64,000 nt of DNA, taken from NCBI GenBank assembly GCA_031002005.1, contig CM061921.1, positions 130,742,036 to 130,806,035 on the forward strand. Direction: 5' to 3'. The notes below the pieces were generated by a model, which was not told the origin of the DNA, did no database searches, and saw only the letters and a program-made list of their open reading frames with translations. The DNA comes from Vandiemenella viatica (taxonomy: Eukaryota; Arthropoda; Insecta; Orthoptera; Morabidae). The position numbers were made by a program, and so were the translations under genes. Position 1 is the first letter of the stretch. Each line of letters opens with the position of its first letter. Below, one piece after another: positions 10,376 through 22,369 of this stretch.

Positions 10376-11617
10376 TATACATATTGTTTATGTTTATTTA
10401 GGAATGCATAATGGTTGGTTCATTCTTTAATACTTTTATTAAGTTTTATTTATTTAATTAATTATCATGATTATACGTAATTCAATTAGTTATGGATTGA
10501 CTTTTGATCCTATTTCTTTTATAATAGTTTTATTGAGATTCTGGATTTGTACTTTAATATTTACTTCAAGAGTAGGGGTTTATTTTATGGGTTTTTTATT
10601 CTGGAGTTTTTATATTCATTATTTTGTTTTTAACATTAATATTATATGTGGCTTTTTCTAGATTATCAATTCGAATCCAGACTTATTCCTACTTTGTTGT
10701 TAATTTTGGGTTGGGGTTATCAATCAGAGCAGTTACAGGGTGGGAATTTATTTAATTTTTTATACTTTAGTTGCTAGATTGCCTTTATTGTTGGTTCTAT
10801 TTATTACATATAGGAATTTATTATTACCTACAATAAATACCTCAAGTAACTCTAGTTTTTATTTTTTTCTGTTTTGGGTTAAAATACCTATACATATAGT
10901 TCATTTATGGTTACCTAAGGCCCATGTTGAAGCTCCTATTTCGGGTAGAATAATTTTAGCTGGTGTAATGCTGAAATTGGGGGGGGGCTGCAGATTAATT
11001 CGTATTATGAAACTTATCATGTGATCTGGACTAAAATATAATTATTTTATTATGGGTTTGGGTTTAATGGGAGGATTAATAGTAAGATTAATTTGTATAC
11101 ATCAGGTGGATTTAAAATTATTAATTGCTTATTCTTCTATTGCTCATATATCATTGGTTATTGTTGGTTTAATAAGTATAAATAATTGGTGTTTAATAGG
11201 TTCTTAGTATTTAATGGTAGGTCACGGTTTATGATCTTTTGGTTTATTTTGTTTGGCTAATTCAATATATGAGCGTTTAGGTAGTCATAGTTTATTAATT
11301 AAGAGGGGAATACTTAATTTTATACCTTCCATATGCTTATGACGATTTTTACTAAGTTCATCTATTATAGCTTTCCCCCCTCTTTTAATCATCTTGGTGA
11401 ATTTTCTTTAATGAATAGAATTTCTTCTTGATCTATTGTGATATTACCTATTTTGTTTATTTTATCTTTTTTTAGTGCTGCTTATACATATATTCTTATA
11501 GTCAACATGGGTTATATAGTTTTCTCCTGGATATTTGCGTGAATATATTATTACATTGATTGCCTTTAAATATTCTCCATTTGAAGGTGTATTTATTGGT
11601 TTTATACCTGGGTATTT
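10376..11617 (+). pseudogene. nad4: NUMT nad4
   Basis: NADH dehydrogenase subunit 4, a proton-pumping membrane subunit of complex I. Recognisable segments include NSISYGLTFDPISF (about 10476), KIPIHIVHLWLPKAHVEAPI (about 10880-10940) with the GVMLKLGG motif, and HQVDLKLLIAYSSIAH (11100-11150). Breaks: a frameshift near 10620, a G-run frameshift near 10980-10987 directly after MLKLGG, and a TAG at 11205-11207 before YLMVGHG. It overlaps or abuts nad4L as in insects. Confidence 0.93.
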
Positions 11618-11672
11618 TACTTAAAATAGTGATTTGTGTTGTCATTGAAGTGATTATATCACCTTAGGTTAA
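11618..11672 (+). pseudogene. trnH: NUMT trnH (tRNA-His), degraded
   Basis: A short sequence between nad4 and nad5 contains a GTG anticodon candidate in GATTTGTGTTGTC and a T-arm-like GTGATTATATCAC. Position is the main support, since the acceptor stem is poor. Confidence 0.6.
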
Positions 11673-12395
11673 TAATGCATATATTATCAATTGGAGTTTT
11701 TAGATTTATTTTTAAGATTGTTAATTTTTTCTATTAGTATTTATTTAATTTTGAATGATTTAATTGTTTTTATTGAGTGAGATATTTTTAGATTGAAAAG
11801 ATCTTCAGTGGTTATGACTTTACTTATTGATTGAATATCGATAACTTTTATTATATTGATTTCTTCTTTAGTTATTTATTATAGAGTTGATTATATACAT
11901 GGAGAAAAGAGTTTAAATCTTTTTATTTTACTTGTATTGATGGTTGTTTTATCAATAATATCTTTAATCAGACCTAATATTATTAGAATTTTACTTGGTT
12001 GAGATGGTTCCTTATTGTTTAGTTATTTATTATCAGAATGAAAAGTCTTACAATGCTGGTATATTAACTGTTTTATCTAATCCTATTGGTGATGTTGCAA
12101 TTTTGATTTCTATTGCTTTAATACTTAATTATGGAAGTTGAAATTATATTTATTTTAGTAGATTGGAAAAGATGTTAGTTATATTGTTTTTAATTATTGC
12201 TGCAATAAGTACAAGACCTCAGATTCAATTTACTTCCAGCGGCTACAGTGGCTCCCACCCGTTTCTGCTTTAGTTCATTCTTCTACTTTGGTAACTGCTG
12301 GTGTCTATTTAATAATTCGTTTTAATCCATTATCAATACAGGATAATTTAAATGTTTTTTTAAATTATTAATCGGTTGTTTAACTATATTTCATC
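11673..12395 (+). pseudogene. nad5: NUMT nad5, 5' part
   Basis: NADH dehydrogenase subunit 5, first part only. Recognised segments are MTLLIDW near 11815, SPNIIxILLGWDG near 11970-12005, YYQNxKSYNAGxLTVLSN near 12028-12080 and the proton-channel segment [17 protein letters not shown] near 12265-12310. Frameshifts occur near 12030 and in the stretch before [12 protein letters not shown]. It ends after LLIGCLT near 12390, at the right edge of the NUMT, so the C-terminal half is missing. Confidence 0.92.
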
Positions 12396-12873
12396 CTTCT
12401 CATTTTGTAGATACAGTAGCAAAATATTATATTTTCATTATTTTTCTTACAAGATACTCAGATACAATGAACATGGTAGGTATTTGCTTCTTGAGGCTAT
12501 GATCCACGCAAAGAAATTATTATTTGCACATTCTCTTCCTTACCTGCCAAAGTACATTTCTGCTTCTTCCACAAACTTTTCTTCAAGGCCTAGTGAACAT
12601 TTAAATGATCTTTTAAGATTTCTTCTTAAAACACTTGGAACATTCCTTACTCTGCTGTGGCAACAGAAGACTTTTCACTGAATTAATTTTTTATATTTCG
12701 AATACTGACAAATAAAGCACAAAGCAGACTGCCAACATTTCTTAATATCACTGAGGAGAGACAAATTTATTTAAGAATTTCCTAGGAGAGCCATCTTTGT
12801 TACTTCATTTCAAGCAAGCTACACATGGCTATGTATCTGGAAAAAGCACCACATTTCAGTTTAATAACATAAA
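12396..12873. other. Nuclear flank right of the NUMT, unassigned
   Basis: No mitochondrial similarity remains past about 12395. An open frame at 12376-12681 begins inside the nad5 remnant, so its start is not biological. I find no domain in it on either strand and cannot rule out a decayed host or repeat sequence. Confidence 0.4.
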
Positions 12874-12875
12874 TA

Positions 12876-13840
12876 CAAGGGTTGGAACTTAAATAGTGGC
12901 AACACTGCTGTGGAGACACTATGCAATAGAATCTACTATTGTCGCTGATAGCACACATTGTTGACATACCTACCTTACCTCCGAGCAAATGGACTCGCCC
13001 GTCCCATGCCCCCGGCGTGCGCACAATCGAGGGAAACGCAGTCACTTGTGAGCGAGCGGTCTAACATAACGGTGTCACTATGTTTTAGAAACAGGAACAA
13101 CGGAGTTGGATCAATATTGAATGTGCTAGAGGTCATACAGCATGACAGTGTCATCAAGAGGCCTGCGGGGAATTGGCACTGCCGTACAGAACAGTGGCAA
13201 GTTGGGTAAATGTCTTCAGCGAATGTCAGCAAACTGTGGCAGACATGCATCGGGCAGGTCGTCCTAGCGTATCTGAAGAAGTGCATACTGTTGTCGCATT
13301 AGTGGACAGTGATCGACACCAGACGATTCATGTGCTCGCCTACGCATTACGTTCCTCCACGGCAGACCGTCAACGCACAGTATTACTGTTCGTTTTTGTA
13401 GCATCACCTGCGACCAACTCTGCGAAAGAAGTGGCAACACTTTCTGCGCAACCCACCCATCATTTTGCACAACAATGCGTGGGCACATACAGCGCAAGCT
13501 GTGGCTGCTCTGTTCGGTCGATGGGACTGGGAAGTACTGTACCATCCACCATACTCCCCAGACTTAAGTCCTTATGACTGATTTGATTCTGAAGATGAAG
13601 GAACCACTTCGTGGCATTCGCTTCAGAACTGTTCCAGAGATTCGACAGGCAGTAGACCGCTCCATTCGCACCATCAACAGAACAGGCTCTGCTAACGGTA
13701 TACTACGCCTTCCACATCGTTGGTAACGGGTTCTACACAATGCTGGTGACTACTTTGAAGTACAGTAACAGGTGCAAACATGTAACGCTTTTGTATCGGC
13801 TGTGAATAAATAGTTTCCACTATTTAAGTTCCAACCCTCG
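12876..13840 (+). mobile_element. mariner transposon 2, internally deleted
   Basis: The element is 965 bp between TA at 12874-12875 and 13841-13842. Terminal repeats are CAAGGGTTGGAACTTAAATA on the left and, reversed, CGAGGGTTGGAACTTAAATA on the right, nearly identical. The terminal sequence resembles that of mariner 3 at 52173-53644. It is about 350 bp shorter than a full mariner because part of the transposase is gone. Confidence 0.92.
13080..13775 (+). pseudogene. mariner 2 transposase remnant
   Basis: The N-terminal DNA-binding half is visible as LPYRTVASWVNVF, followed by ADMHRAGRPS and VDSDRHQTIHVLA (13173-13350). The catalytic part resumes with a segment whose motif reads ILHNNAWAHTAQAV. 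The second catalytic Asp is therefore Asn, and the usual Arg of DNARPH is Trp. The block with the first catalytic Asp was removed by the deletion. PPYSPDLSPYD follows near 13550, and the C-terminal GDYFEVQ near 13750. Frames shift several times. The copy cannot catalyse transposition. Confidence 0.85.
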
Positions 13841-13842
13841 TA

Positions 13843-14689
13843 TATACTCTAGAGGAATTTTCAATAAGTCAATTATGTTCTGTAATAATATCCAAATACA
13901 ATGCAATAAGTCAAATAACAAAAGAAATTTAAAAGACCCACTAGAATAGTGGTCCTTGAGTGGCAAGCTCAATTTTTTTAAAACAAACACGAAACTGCTT
14001 GTACATATTTGCAAAAGATAGTCTGAAATACAAATCTACATTACCATGTTGTGACAACTAATAATCTTACGGCTGAATAGCTAGTTTATGCACGTTTTCA
14101 TTTTTTCAGACATGCAGCGACGTAATTACAAAAAAAAAAGAGCAGCATTTATCTACTCTACTATAAAATTATTTTAATAATTGGTCACACATGCTTACAC
14201 TCTGGAAGCTATAGCGCATTCACATAAGAGAGGCAGGTGAAGGTCACTCTCCTCTATACCCACTATGCTTACCCCTACATGCTAATGTCCTCACAATGTA
14301 TATAAAACAATATTTTTCATCTAATGTGATGTTTTCCTTAGTAAAATCGAGCATTTTAATTACATGCTATGAGCGAAATGAGTGAGTCATGTGTTGTAGA
14401 AATTACATTTTTACCAAATACAATTCCATATCTTAATTAAGATAAAAATTATTTACATATCAATGAATAAAATTTACTGCTTCCAGTCATCATTTTTAAA
14501 GTTGCACGAGACTTTTCAAGAATTAAAACCAATTTCCCAGTGGAAGTTTTTACAAATAAATTTACCTTATCCAAATACAAATAAGTAGGAAAAAATACCG
14601 ACGATGCTTGGATGTAAGAAGAGCTGACTATAGCTGGTAGTACATGTAGAAAATAAACATAGTTTAGAGCAGCAGTTTTATAAAGGATA
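13843..14689. other. AT-rich interval, nothing recognised
   Basis: I see no supported gene or repeat boundaries here. Short frames on both strands look random. Confidence 0.5.
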
Positions 14690-14691
14690 TA

Positions 14692-15877
14692 CACTGATCA
14701 GCCAGAACATTATGACTACCTACCTACTATCGATATAAACCTGTCCAGGCGATAGCAGTGTCACCTGATGAGGATTGACTGCTAGTGAGACACACGCATG
14801 GTGCATGTAGTATCAGTGAGTGTGCTATTCGTGTTTAGAATGGGGAAGGCGCACGATCTATCTGAGTTTGACCGAGGGCAGATTGTGATGGCCTCGAGGC
14901 TCGGCACGAACATTTCAGAAACTGCACGACTTGCTGGGTGTCTGAGGAGAGCTGTGATGAGTGTCTTCAACAAGTGCTGAAACCACGTCCAAAAGATGAG
15001 GGGTTGGGCACCACCACTCATTACAGATGTCGAATGTCATAGGCTGGGCAGACTAGTAAAACAGAACAGGTGGCAACTGTTGGGGGAACTAACATCAGAC
15101 TTTTATGCTGGGCAGAATACAAGTGTGTCTGAACACACAGTGCACCAAACACTCTTAACGATGGGCCTCCGCAGCCGACGACCCATGCATGTGCCAATGT
15201 TAACACCACGACATCGGCACCTATGACTGAAATGGGGACGTGACCATCGTCACTGGACGTTGGCACAGTGGCAGAGCATTGCATGGTCTGATGAATCCTG
15301 ACACCTTCTTCATCATGCCGATGGGAGGATGTGAATCTGTCGGTTTCCAGGGGATCATCTTCTTGACACCTGTACTGCAGGATGGAAACAAGCTGGCAGT
15401 GACTCAATTATGCTCTGGAGAATACTCACGTGGGCATCCATGGATCCAGTAGAACTTGTGCAAGGCACCATGATGGCCCATAAGTATCGTACACTGGTTG
15501 CAGACCACATACGCCCCTTCATGATGACTATATTGCCCAATGGCACTGGCATTTTTCAACAAGATAATGTGCCATGTTACAAGGCCAGGAGTGTGATGCA
15601 GTGGTCCGAGGAACACAGTGGTGAGTTGTAACTGATGTGCTGGCCCCCAACTCACCAGGTCAGAATCCAATCAAACACATCCGGGATGTGACTGAACATG
15701 GCATCAGAGCTCATTGCTCTCCTCCCTGGAATTTACAGGAATCAGGTGACTTGTGTGCAGATGTGGTGCCAACTCCATCCAGGGACCTACCAAGGCCTCA
15801 TTGCTTCCATGCCAAGACGCGTCACCGCTGTTATCCATGCTATTAGGTAGGTGGTTATAATGTTCTGGCTGATCAGT
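14692..15877 (+). mobile_element. Tc1-like transposon, inactive
   Basis: The element is about 1.19 kb between TA at 14690-14691 and 15878-15879. Terminal repeats begin CACTGATCAGCCAGAACATT on the left and, reversed, ACTGATCAGCCAGAACATTA on the right, and stay similar for about 33 bp. Size and ends fit a Tc1-like element with one transposase gene, which is broken. Confidence 0.92.
14839..15846 (+). pseudogene. Tc1-like transposase, decayed
   Basis: The N-terminus reads MGKAHDLSEFDRGQIVMASR (helix-turn-helix start) at 14839. A stop near 14978 and several frameshifts follow. Segments SVSEHTVHQTLLTMGLRSRR (15123-15182) and IAWSDES (first Asp, about 15277-15297) are clear, then FQQDNVPCYKARSVMQW (second Asp) near 15555. 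The final motif reads SPGQNPIKHIRDV near 15650-15690, so the catalytic Glu of PIE is Lys. A TAA lies at 15629-15631 between them. The transposase would have cut and pasted the element at TA. This copy is dead on several counts. Confidence 0.88.
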
Positions 15878-15879
15878 TA

Positions 15880-16452
15880 TTATTTCACGGAATTTGTGTG
15901 GCTACTTTATTCGAAAAACGTGAGTATAATAAATTCAATATCACAAGATATAACAATTCTGGGTCATGTTTTCAGCATACAACTCTAGATATTCCACAAA
16001 ATTAGTTTGTAATTAAATATGAGAGTCAGTCCAGGAAAAAATTCCCAGTTTCTCCTAAGAAATAGTACTAAGTATGTCACTGCAGCATGTGGCTTTTATC
16101 TTTGGCTAAGCTGGCAAAGTTGTGATATTCTGGTCATGGAGACATCTAAGTCCAGCTTTTTGGGCAGTGAGCCCATTTTTCACTGTAAAGTGTTAAAATG
16201 CAAAAGATGTGATGACAGTTAAAGGCATTATAAGCAGCATAATGGGATCCCTAGTACTTGCTATTAGCAGCACTAATTCAGTAAATTGTTAAGAATGACA
16301 GATGGGATACTTTCAATGAAATTCTCACACTAGAAGCAACACCTTTGCTTACAGGAAGTTTGTGCAAAGTGGAAGCCATCTTTGTTCCCTTGATTTAAAC
16401 AGAATAGTTTTTTGCCATCTTTTATACATCCCAGTGACTCACTTCCTTCCTT
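15880..16452. other. Interval with nothing recognised
   Basis: No supported coding frame or repeat boundary was found between the Tc1 element and the SINE fragment. Confidence 0.45.
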
Positions 16453-16560
16453 TAGGCATTCAGGAAGATGTGGGTTCAAATCTTCGTCGAGCCTTGCAGA
16501 TTTTGGTTTTCCTTACCATTCCTTGTTCCCAAGCTTTCTGTAGCTGGCAATCATAGTCAG
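16453..16560 (+). repeat. SINE family 1 fragment
   Basis: The sequence GCATTCAGGAAGATGTGGGT, then TTCAAATC, then GATTTTGGTTTTCC matches the B-box region and body of the SINE at 1869-2131. The B box is changed to GGTTCAAATCT. Head and poly-A end are missing. Confidence 0.65.
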
Positions 16561-18877
16561 AGGCCAGTGATACAAGAATCATGAAGTGAAGGCACTGGTC
16601 GACAGCTACCTGTGGTGTATAAAGCTGTGCAAAACATATACCATCACATACAATATAACCTACAGAAAAAATGGAAATTCTGTTATTAGTAGCATTGATG
16701 TACATGTATTATTAAAGATCTGTTCAGGATTGTAACATGATTCCTATCTTTCTAGTAACTTGATTTTGAACTGAACCTCATGAATAACATGTGTTCTGAT
16801 TGAAAACAACAGTCAGTGGGATTCCTGTATAAAAGTCTTTTCCAAAGCAGTAATTCTTACAAATAATAAACAGTAATGTAAAAGTTGATTTTTAAATGGA
16901 AAACTGTATTATATTAATAGCACAAAACTAAGGTTTTATTTTTTTTAACAACGATTAATGCTCTATTCTTATTTCAACATTTTACACAAACTCAAATGCA
17001 CAAATTCTCAAACACATTTCTGAAATATCAGGCATCAGAAGCTTTAGGCTGTTCATAATTAAATTTTTTTAAAGTTCATTACATAATCAGGAACAATATT
17101 TCACATAACAGAATACAAATAATTACATAGTTGACAAAAATGTCAATCACATTCTTCTATATAAACTCTGTCCATTCTGTATCACCAACGGAGTCACGGA
17201 CTTCCTGCTGGCATCAACTCCAGACCTGTGCATTCCTGGGCAATGCGGATTCCAACAGCAAACATTGCGATACTCTCACCAGTGACCTAAGGAACAGAAA
17301 ACAAAAGCACACATTTTTACGAATCCACTAATACCCAACACGAAAGTATTTCAAAGGATGTGCCAATACCAGCTTCTATCACCAATATCAACATAATGTG
17401 TTTTCTACTATTGCAAACTTCTTGGGAATGAAAAACTCCTAACAAGATTTTTTTGTTCTCACATTCATTTTATAGAGTAACTAATCAAGAGTGTGAACCT
17501 TTTTAGCGAAGGGACTAATTTTGAATTTGTCTGGAATGAACACAGAAATTTTAGCAATATCAATACTCAGGCTAATTAAATCATCTTTCATCGAGGTCTC
17601 CAACACTGTACTCTAAGAGAGTTAAATCTGGAAAAAATGTTATCCACTTACAATTTATTCTTTTTCAGAGAAAAAGCTATAATTCGCCAGCAGTCTGAAT
17701 CTAGCCATTATGGATAGGTTAAACAAAGATAGTTTGGTAACTAAGAATCACAGTTAACAATATCATCTTAAACATTAATTATGATTCACTCTGCCATCCA
17801 CAACTCATGGACAATTGTAATAAATGGATTGATGCATATAAGTTTCACCCTACCTAATGTTGCATATATTAATGGAATAAAAACAATTAATATTAAAGCA
17901 TTTTTTGCAAATTTATTTATGTAGCACATTAATGAAAATTGTGTTTTTGGTAGGGCCTGTGAATGGTGCTACTGCCATTGCATTTGACCTCATCTAGGAG
18001 ATAATCCCTACAGCTATCAGAATAGCTTAGTGAAACAATTATATACCTACTTCTACATACACAAAAAGTGTCACATTATGCCGGTATATCTCAAGACTCA
18101 TAAAAGAAGTAAGTTCGTTCATACTGCCTATACGTGGTAAAAAAAGGAAGAAGAATTTTTTTGTTTCAATTGTCTACTTATAAATGCACAGTTATGTAAA
18201 ACTAGTTCTGTGTGAAAGAAATTTACCACAAAATTTTTCCCAATCATTCATGATCGCTACTTAAATTATTCCAAAGAGAAAAAGCAGTAAGTGAAATTAT
18301 TTTAATACCAGAATGGGTAAACGTGTCAGAAAGAAATGTTCATTCTAGAAAAAGCATCTTGCAACCCCAAGAATCAGGAGAAAATGGAACAGCAACAAGG
18401 GATCGAGGTGGATGGATAAGAATTCACTGGTTCTATTTTACAAGAAACAATACCTGCGTAAAACTTCATTAATTGTCCAACCAGGAAAAGTTACTATTAT
18501 TATACCAAAATTTACTTAGGTTCCAGCATGTTAGGAAACAGCATGTATAAATACCAAAATGAAGGTAAACTGACACAGCTAACTAAAAGGATTTATAATC
18601 TGCTATAATCTATATTATCCCTATGGATCTCTCCAAATGAAATTAATGACCCATTACACGGTAACAAATTATGGTTCAACCAACTGAATGCAACTGATTT
18701 GTCACTAAATATTTTATTTAGACTTATAAGAAGAGAGTGAAAATTTCTGTAACAAAAAAAATGACTATAATACACCAAAGAAGTAAATAAATAACACATG
18801 ATTTTCTTTAATATATATTATACAGTAGTAGTAAATAAACATAATTAGACTGAATACAAACTATAAAGCAGATATAG

Positions 18878-18879
<2 letters not shown>
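16561..18879. other. 2.3 kb AT-rich interval, nothing recognised
   Basis: I read both strands and found no domain, terminal repeat, tRNA or tandem array. The short frames present have no recognisable content. Confidence 0.45.

Positions 18880-18909
<30 letters not shown>
18880..18909. repeat. A30 homopolymer
   Basis: Thirty consecutive A residues. It could be the tail of a plus-strand retroelement, but the sequence before it is not one I recognise. Confidence 0.9.
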
Positions 18910-18912
<3 letters not shown>

Positions 18913-18959
18913 GGTAAAAGTTGCATCTGTACATTTATTTACTTTTTTTCTTTCAGAAA

Positions 18960-19370
18960 TGTAATTTCAATGTACACCACCGATGATACAAACACCAAAA
19001 CCATAAAATTTGAAATTTTGTCAATCTGTATGTATGTTGCACATCATGCAAAAACTAATAGATGGATAACCAAACTGCACATAGTTGTAGCTACGTCAGC
19101 GGCCAAGATCTAGGATACTTTTTATCTCCATACGCTAAAAAGTTTCCAATGATACAGACTCCAAAACCATACATTTTTGACTGCCTGTCCAGTGTATCAT
19201 GCAAAAACTCGTGTATGGATTTTTAACAAAACTGAATGTAGTAATGGCTTCTGTTGTACATCAGGATATAATAAACTTTTTATCCTAATAAGTAACAAAC
19301 TCCCCATGATAAAAGGGCAAAAATTATAAAATTTGAAATTTTTTTCCAATTTACTTTTTGTTATGATATC
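18960..19370. repeat. Decayed repeat with internal duplication
   Basis: ATCATGCAAAAACT occurs at about 19043 and again near 19197. Each copy is followed by a GATGGAT-type or GTATGGATTTTTAACAAAACTG sequence and then a TTTTTATC motif. The two half-repeats lie about 150 bp apart. This looks like a dispersed repeat of a kind common in insects, but I cannot assign a class. Confidence 0.35.
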
Positions 19371-19424
19371 TTGAATTCAGTTAGAACTAACTTTTCAATA
19401 TTCTGCCTGCAGAATGAGTGCCCC

Positions 19425-19457
19425 ACCTTCGTGGGCCACAGGTTGAGAACCACTGAT
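19425..19457. repeat. hAT-type terminal sequence, isolated
   Basis: GGGCCACAGGTTGAGAACCACTG is the reverse complement of CAGTGGTTCTCAACC, a terminal repeat seen in many hAT and MITE families. No partner end or 8-bp duplication was found. Confidence 0.4.
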
Positions 19458-19914
19458 ATATACAATCAAGGCTACACTACTAACATTGCACACTCATTAC
19501 CTGAAACAAAGTGCTTTGGTACTACATGTTGATTTAGACCAATATGAGCAGTAATCCTGTAATCGCTGATTATTTTATTGTAAATAAATTTACATAAGGT
19601 GGTAAGATATTTCCATTTGTACATACAGAGAGAGCTATAGTCACCAAATTTTCATGAGATTTCATGTTGATTATTTTGCCAACAGCACACTGCATTTGGT
19701 CAATGTTGAAAACTTTTCAGACTCCTATTTCCTTATTTATGGAGCATAGTTGATTTTCTTTACTTTTGTTCTTGATCTTCCTTAATTGTGTAAAATACAT
19801 GCTAATCTTCAACCAGAAAAATAGATATTATGACTATCAGATTTGTTTAACATATATCTTGGCCTTTTTTATTCCCTACAGACTTTCTTAACTGTTGCTA
19901 GTGTGGCATTACAG

Positions 19915-20650
19915 TAGGGTTACCAGAATTTTCTCACCGAATCCGGGGACGCTTCAGAACTTTTACACCAAAATCCGGGGACGCTTTCGGCATTTGTCCT
20001 AATGAAGCGTTGCACTTTTATAAGTTATATGATTAAAGGTTGGAGTAACCTAAAAGAAACATATTTATCATTTAAGATTGAAGTTTTTCACAGCATTGTA
20101 TATAAATAAATAGTTCTCGGGCTTCCAGCCACGTTAAGATGTCACACTTGAGGGACGTTTCGAAGGCGTTTATCTCAGCCCTCATTTTCAACAAAACGTC
20201 AATGGTAAACTAAGGAATAAACTTTTCTTCCTTCCTTGAAGTAAGCTACTTCACTAAATTACTCAGTGTCATGGAAGACTCAATTACTGTGACATCAGTG
20301 CCTTCTGCCTGTATTATTGTATCCTGAAAAAGGGGAAAAGTTGAGTTTGAAAATTTTCCACAAGAAGGTGCAATGATCATCAAACCACTTCTTGAGCATT
20401 ACTGGGCATTTATCTTCAGACCGGAAGAATGATTTGAGAGCAGGATAGATTTCACATATTCTTCTGATAACTGGTACAAGAGAAAGCCACCTAACTGTAT
20501 TGTAACCTAGTATTTCTTTATATTCATGCCCAAATAATTTCTAAGGACAACAGTAAAAATCCGGGGACATTGCGGGGACGAAATCTGTCCGGGGACAGAG
20601 AGCTAAATACGGGGACTGTCCCCGGCAAACGGGGACGTCTGGTAACCCTA
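19915..20650 (-). mobile_element. hAT derivative, 736 bp, with transposase fragment
   Basis: Perfect ends TAGGGTTACCAGA and TCTGGTAACCCTA are bounded by the 8-bp direct duplication CATTACAG (19907-19914 and 20651-20658). Both flanks inside the ends are packed with the subterminal motif CCGGGGACG. The middle, read on the minus strand, resembles part of a hAT/ZBED-type transposase, with ILGYNTVRWLSLVPVIRRIC, then EDKCPVMLKKWFDDHC. The copy is a deletion derivative that depended on a full-length relative for movement. Confidence 0.93.
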
Positions 20651-20699
20651 CATTACAGTTATAAACTGCTTTGATTCTCAACATAAATTCAATAGATTA

Positions 20700-21420
20700 A
20701 CATTTTCTCTGTTATCTGGGAGGAACAGCATCAATTTTTTGAAACCAAATGTTTCTGTCATCTTGTTGTGGCTTTCATCAGAGGAAATCCATGCCCGAGA
20801 TCGCTGCCACCTATAAGTAGCTTCTGAAGTGCATGCTAACAGTTTGGAGTGATGTCATGACAGCTCTTTCAGTCAGTATGGGCAGTCCAATGGGGACTAG
20901 CAGTGTTTTTCTGAGCAGATATTACTATATTTGGTCAAGCCGATTTCAAATGCTTCTCCAACTTGACTGAGCCACCAACTACTGTTTTGAACCAAAACAA
21001 TAGTGTCACTGGATGAAATAGTGCACCAACTATCAACTGAATGCTGTACTACAGCTGATTTGCTGACATCATTATTTTTTTAAATGTCTCAAATCATCAT
21101 TCAGTCTTTCCTCAATGGTGCATTTTGTCTCACAGATATACACCTGACTACAGCTGCAGGGTACTGACATACACCCAGTGACTGTAAATGCCCCCTCCTA
21201 TCTTTCACCCTTACAAGTACATCAGAAATCTTCCTAGGTGTCCCATACAACAAATGGGTCTTTTTCTTTCTTTATAAGACATTCAATCTTATCTGTCACC
21301 CTCTAGACATAGGGTAATATCGGCCTGTCTGCTGGTCTATTCCACCAGTGCTGGTGCATAAGGCAATGATTGACGTTCAAGTACCACAATGGTCTAATTG
21401 TCAAGGCTGTACATAATTTT
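20700..21420 (-). pseudogene. Penelope-like element relic (GIY-YIG end)
   Basis: Read on the minus strand, the segment TDKIECLIKKEKKTHLLYGT followed by PRKISDVLVRVKDRRG (about 21310-21190) matches the linker and start of the GIY-YIG endonuclease of Penelope-like retroelements. KNNDVSKSAVVQHSVDSW follows near 21060, the usual DKSAVAEHSIDTGH region, then EAFEIGL near 20940. Frameshifts and stops run through it, and the GIY and YIG signatures are degraded. It is a 5'-truncated dead copy in the opposite orientation to the relic at 23650-25030. Confidence 0.65.
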
Positions 21421-21436
21421 CCTTATGGCTTTATTC

Positions 21437-21585
21437 CTCGTTGAGGTCATTGGAGGCAGGAAAGGACTGGGAACAAAGGCTGGGAAGGAATTAGGCAATG
21501 GATTTTTGAAGGAACTATCCCAGCATTCACCTTGAGTGATTTAGAGAAACCATGGAAAACTGAAATCTGGATGGCAAATGACCGC
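21437..21585 (-). repeat. SINE family 1, 3' half
   Basis: The plus strand reads GAGGTCATTGGAGGCAGGAA, GGGAAGGAATTAGGC and GAGAAACCATGGAAAAC, the reverse complement of the body of the SINE at 1869-2131. The tRNA-like head and poly-A tail are missing. Confidence 0.75.
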
Positions 21586-21916
21586 TCACAAGTATTCCAT
21601 GTTGTTATCATTAGTCCGCTGGTTTTCATTAGCTTCGCCTATCAGTGTTGCTAGCGAAAAATTGTTCAGTGAAGCAGTCTTAATTTATGATGATAAAGGA
21701 ATCAATTTAGAATGGAAAAGCCTGCTGCACTTTTGTTTTCAAAATTCAACTTGCTATATTTAACTTTCAAATATTAGTTACAGTAATAAAGCCTTGTATA
21801 CACAAGGGGACAAATGGAGTGTCATGCCGCATGACGTGGCGCGGAATGATGTTGGACAACTCCCGGGAACACTGTCGCAGTACATTTTGCAGACACACTA
21901 GTCAGTTGTTGTAGAA

Positions 21917-22288
21917 ATGTTGCCCGAGGAGGTTGCGTTGATTAGTGCTGTAGTTCAGAGAAACTTAAAAGAAAGAGAAGATGGTGTATGCAGAATTACA
22001 TACTACTGTTGGTCTGATGGATCATTTGGAAATTTTACTGGTATGTCAACATCTGAATTTGAAACTTTGTTACAAATGATTGGACCCACCATTTCCAAAC
22101 AAGATACAATATTACGGAACGCTATTGGTCCTCATATCATACTTGGAATTACATTGAAATACCTGTCAACTGGAGACTCCTGTGTTTCCTTATCGTATAT
22201 TTTTAGAGTATTATGTCAACTGATCAATAGAATAATACCACAAAAATGCAAATATGCATTGAAAATGTTTGTAATGGTGAGTGAATAA
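21917..22288 (+). pseudogene. Harbinger transposase, N-terminal part
   Basis: The 123-codon frame starts MLPEEVALISAVVQRNLKER. It contains FGNFTGMSTSEFETLLQMIG, a match to the NFTRMS...F..LL..I.P region of HARBI1-type nucleases, followed by GITLKYLSTGDSCVSLSYIF, the T-L-x-(Y/F)-L-x-(S/T)-G-(D/E)-S segment. The catalytic DDE part is absent, since the frame ends at 22288 and only short remnants follow. The transposase would have cut the element at TWA sites. Confidence 0.82.
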
Positions 22289-22369
22289 AAATATATTTAA
22301 TTTTTATAAAAAAAAGTTTTTATTTATTTAATATCAATAGGAACCAAGAACTTAAGAATGCAGTATATG

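Noticed and set aside
12376..12681. 101-codon plus-strand frame
   Set aside because: It starts inside the nad5 remnant and crosses the NUMT edge, and shows no domain. It is most likely chance.
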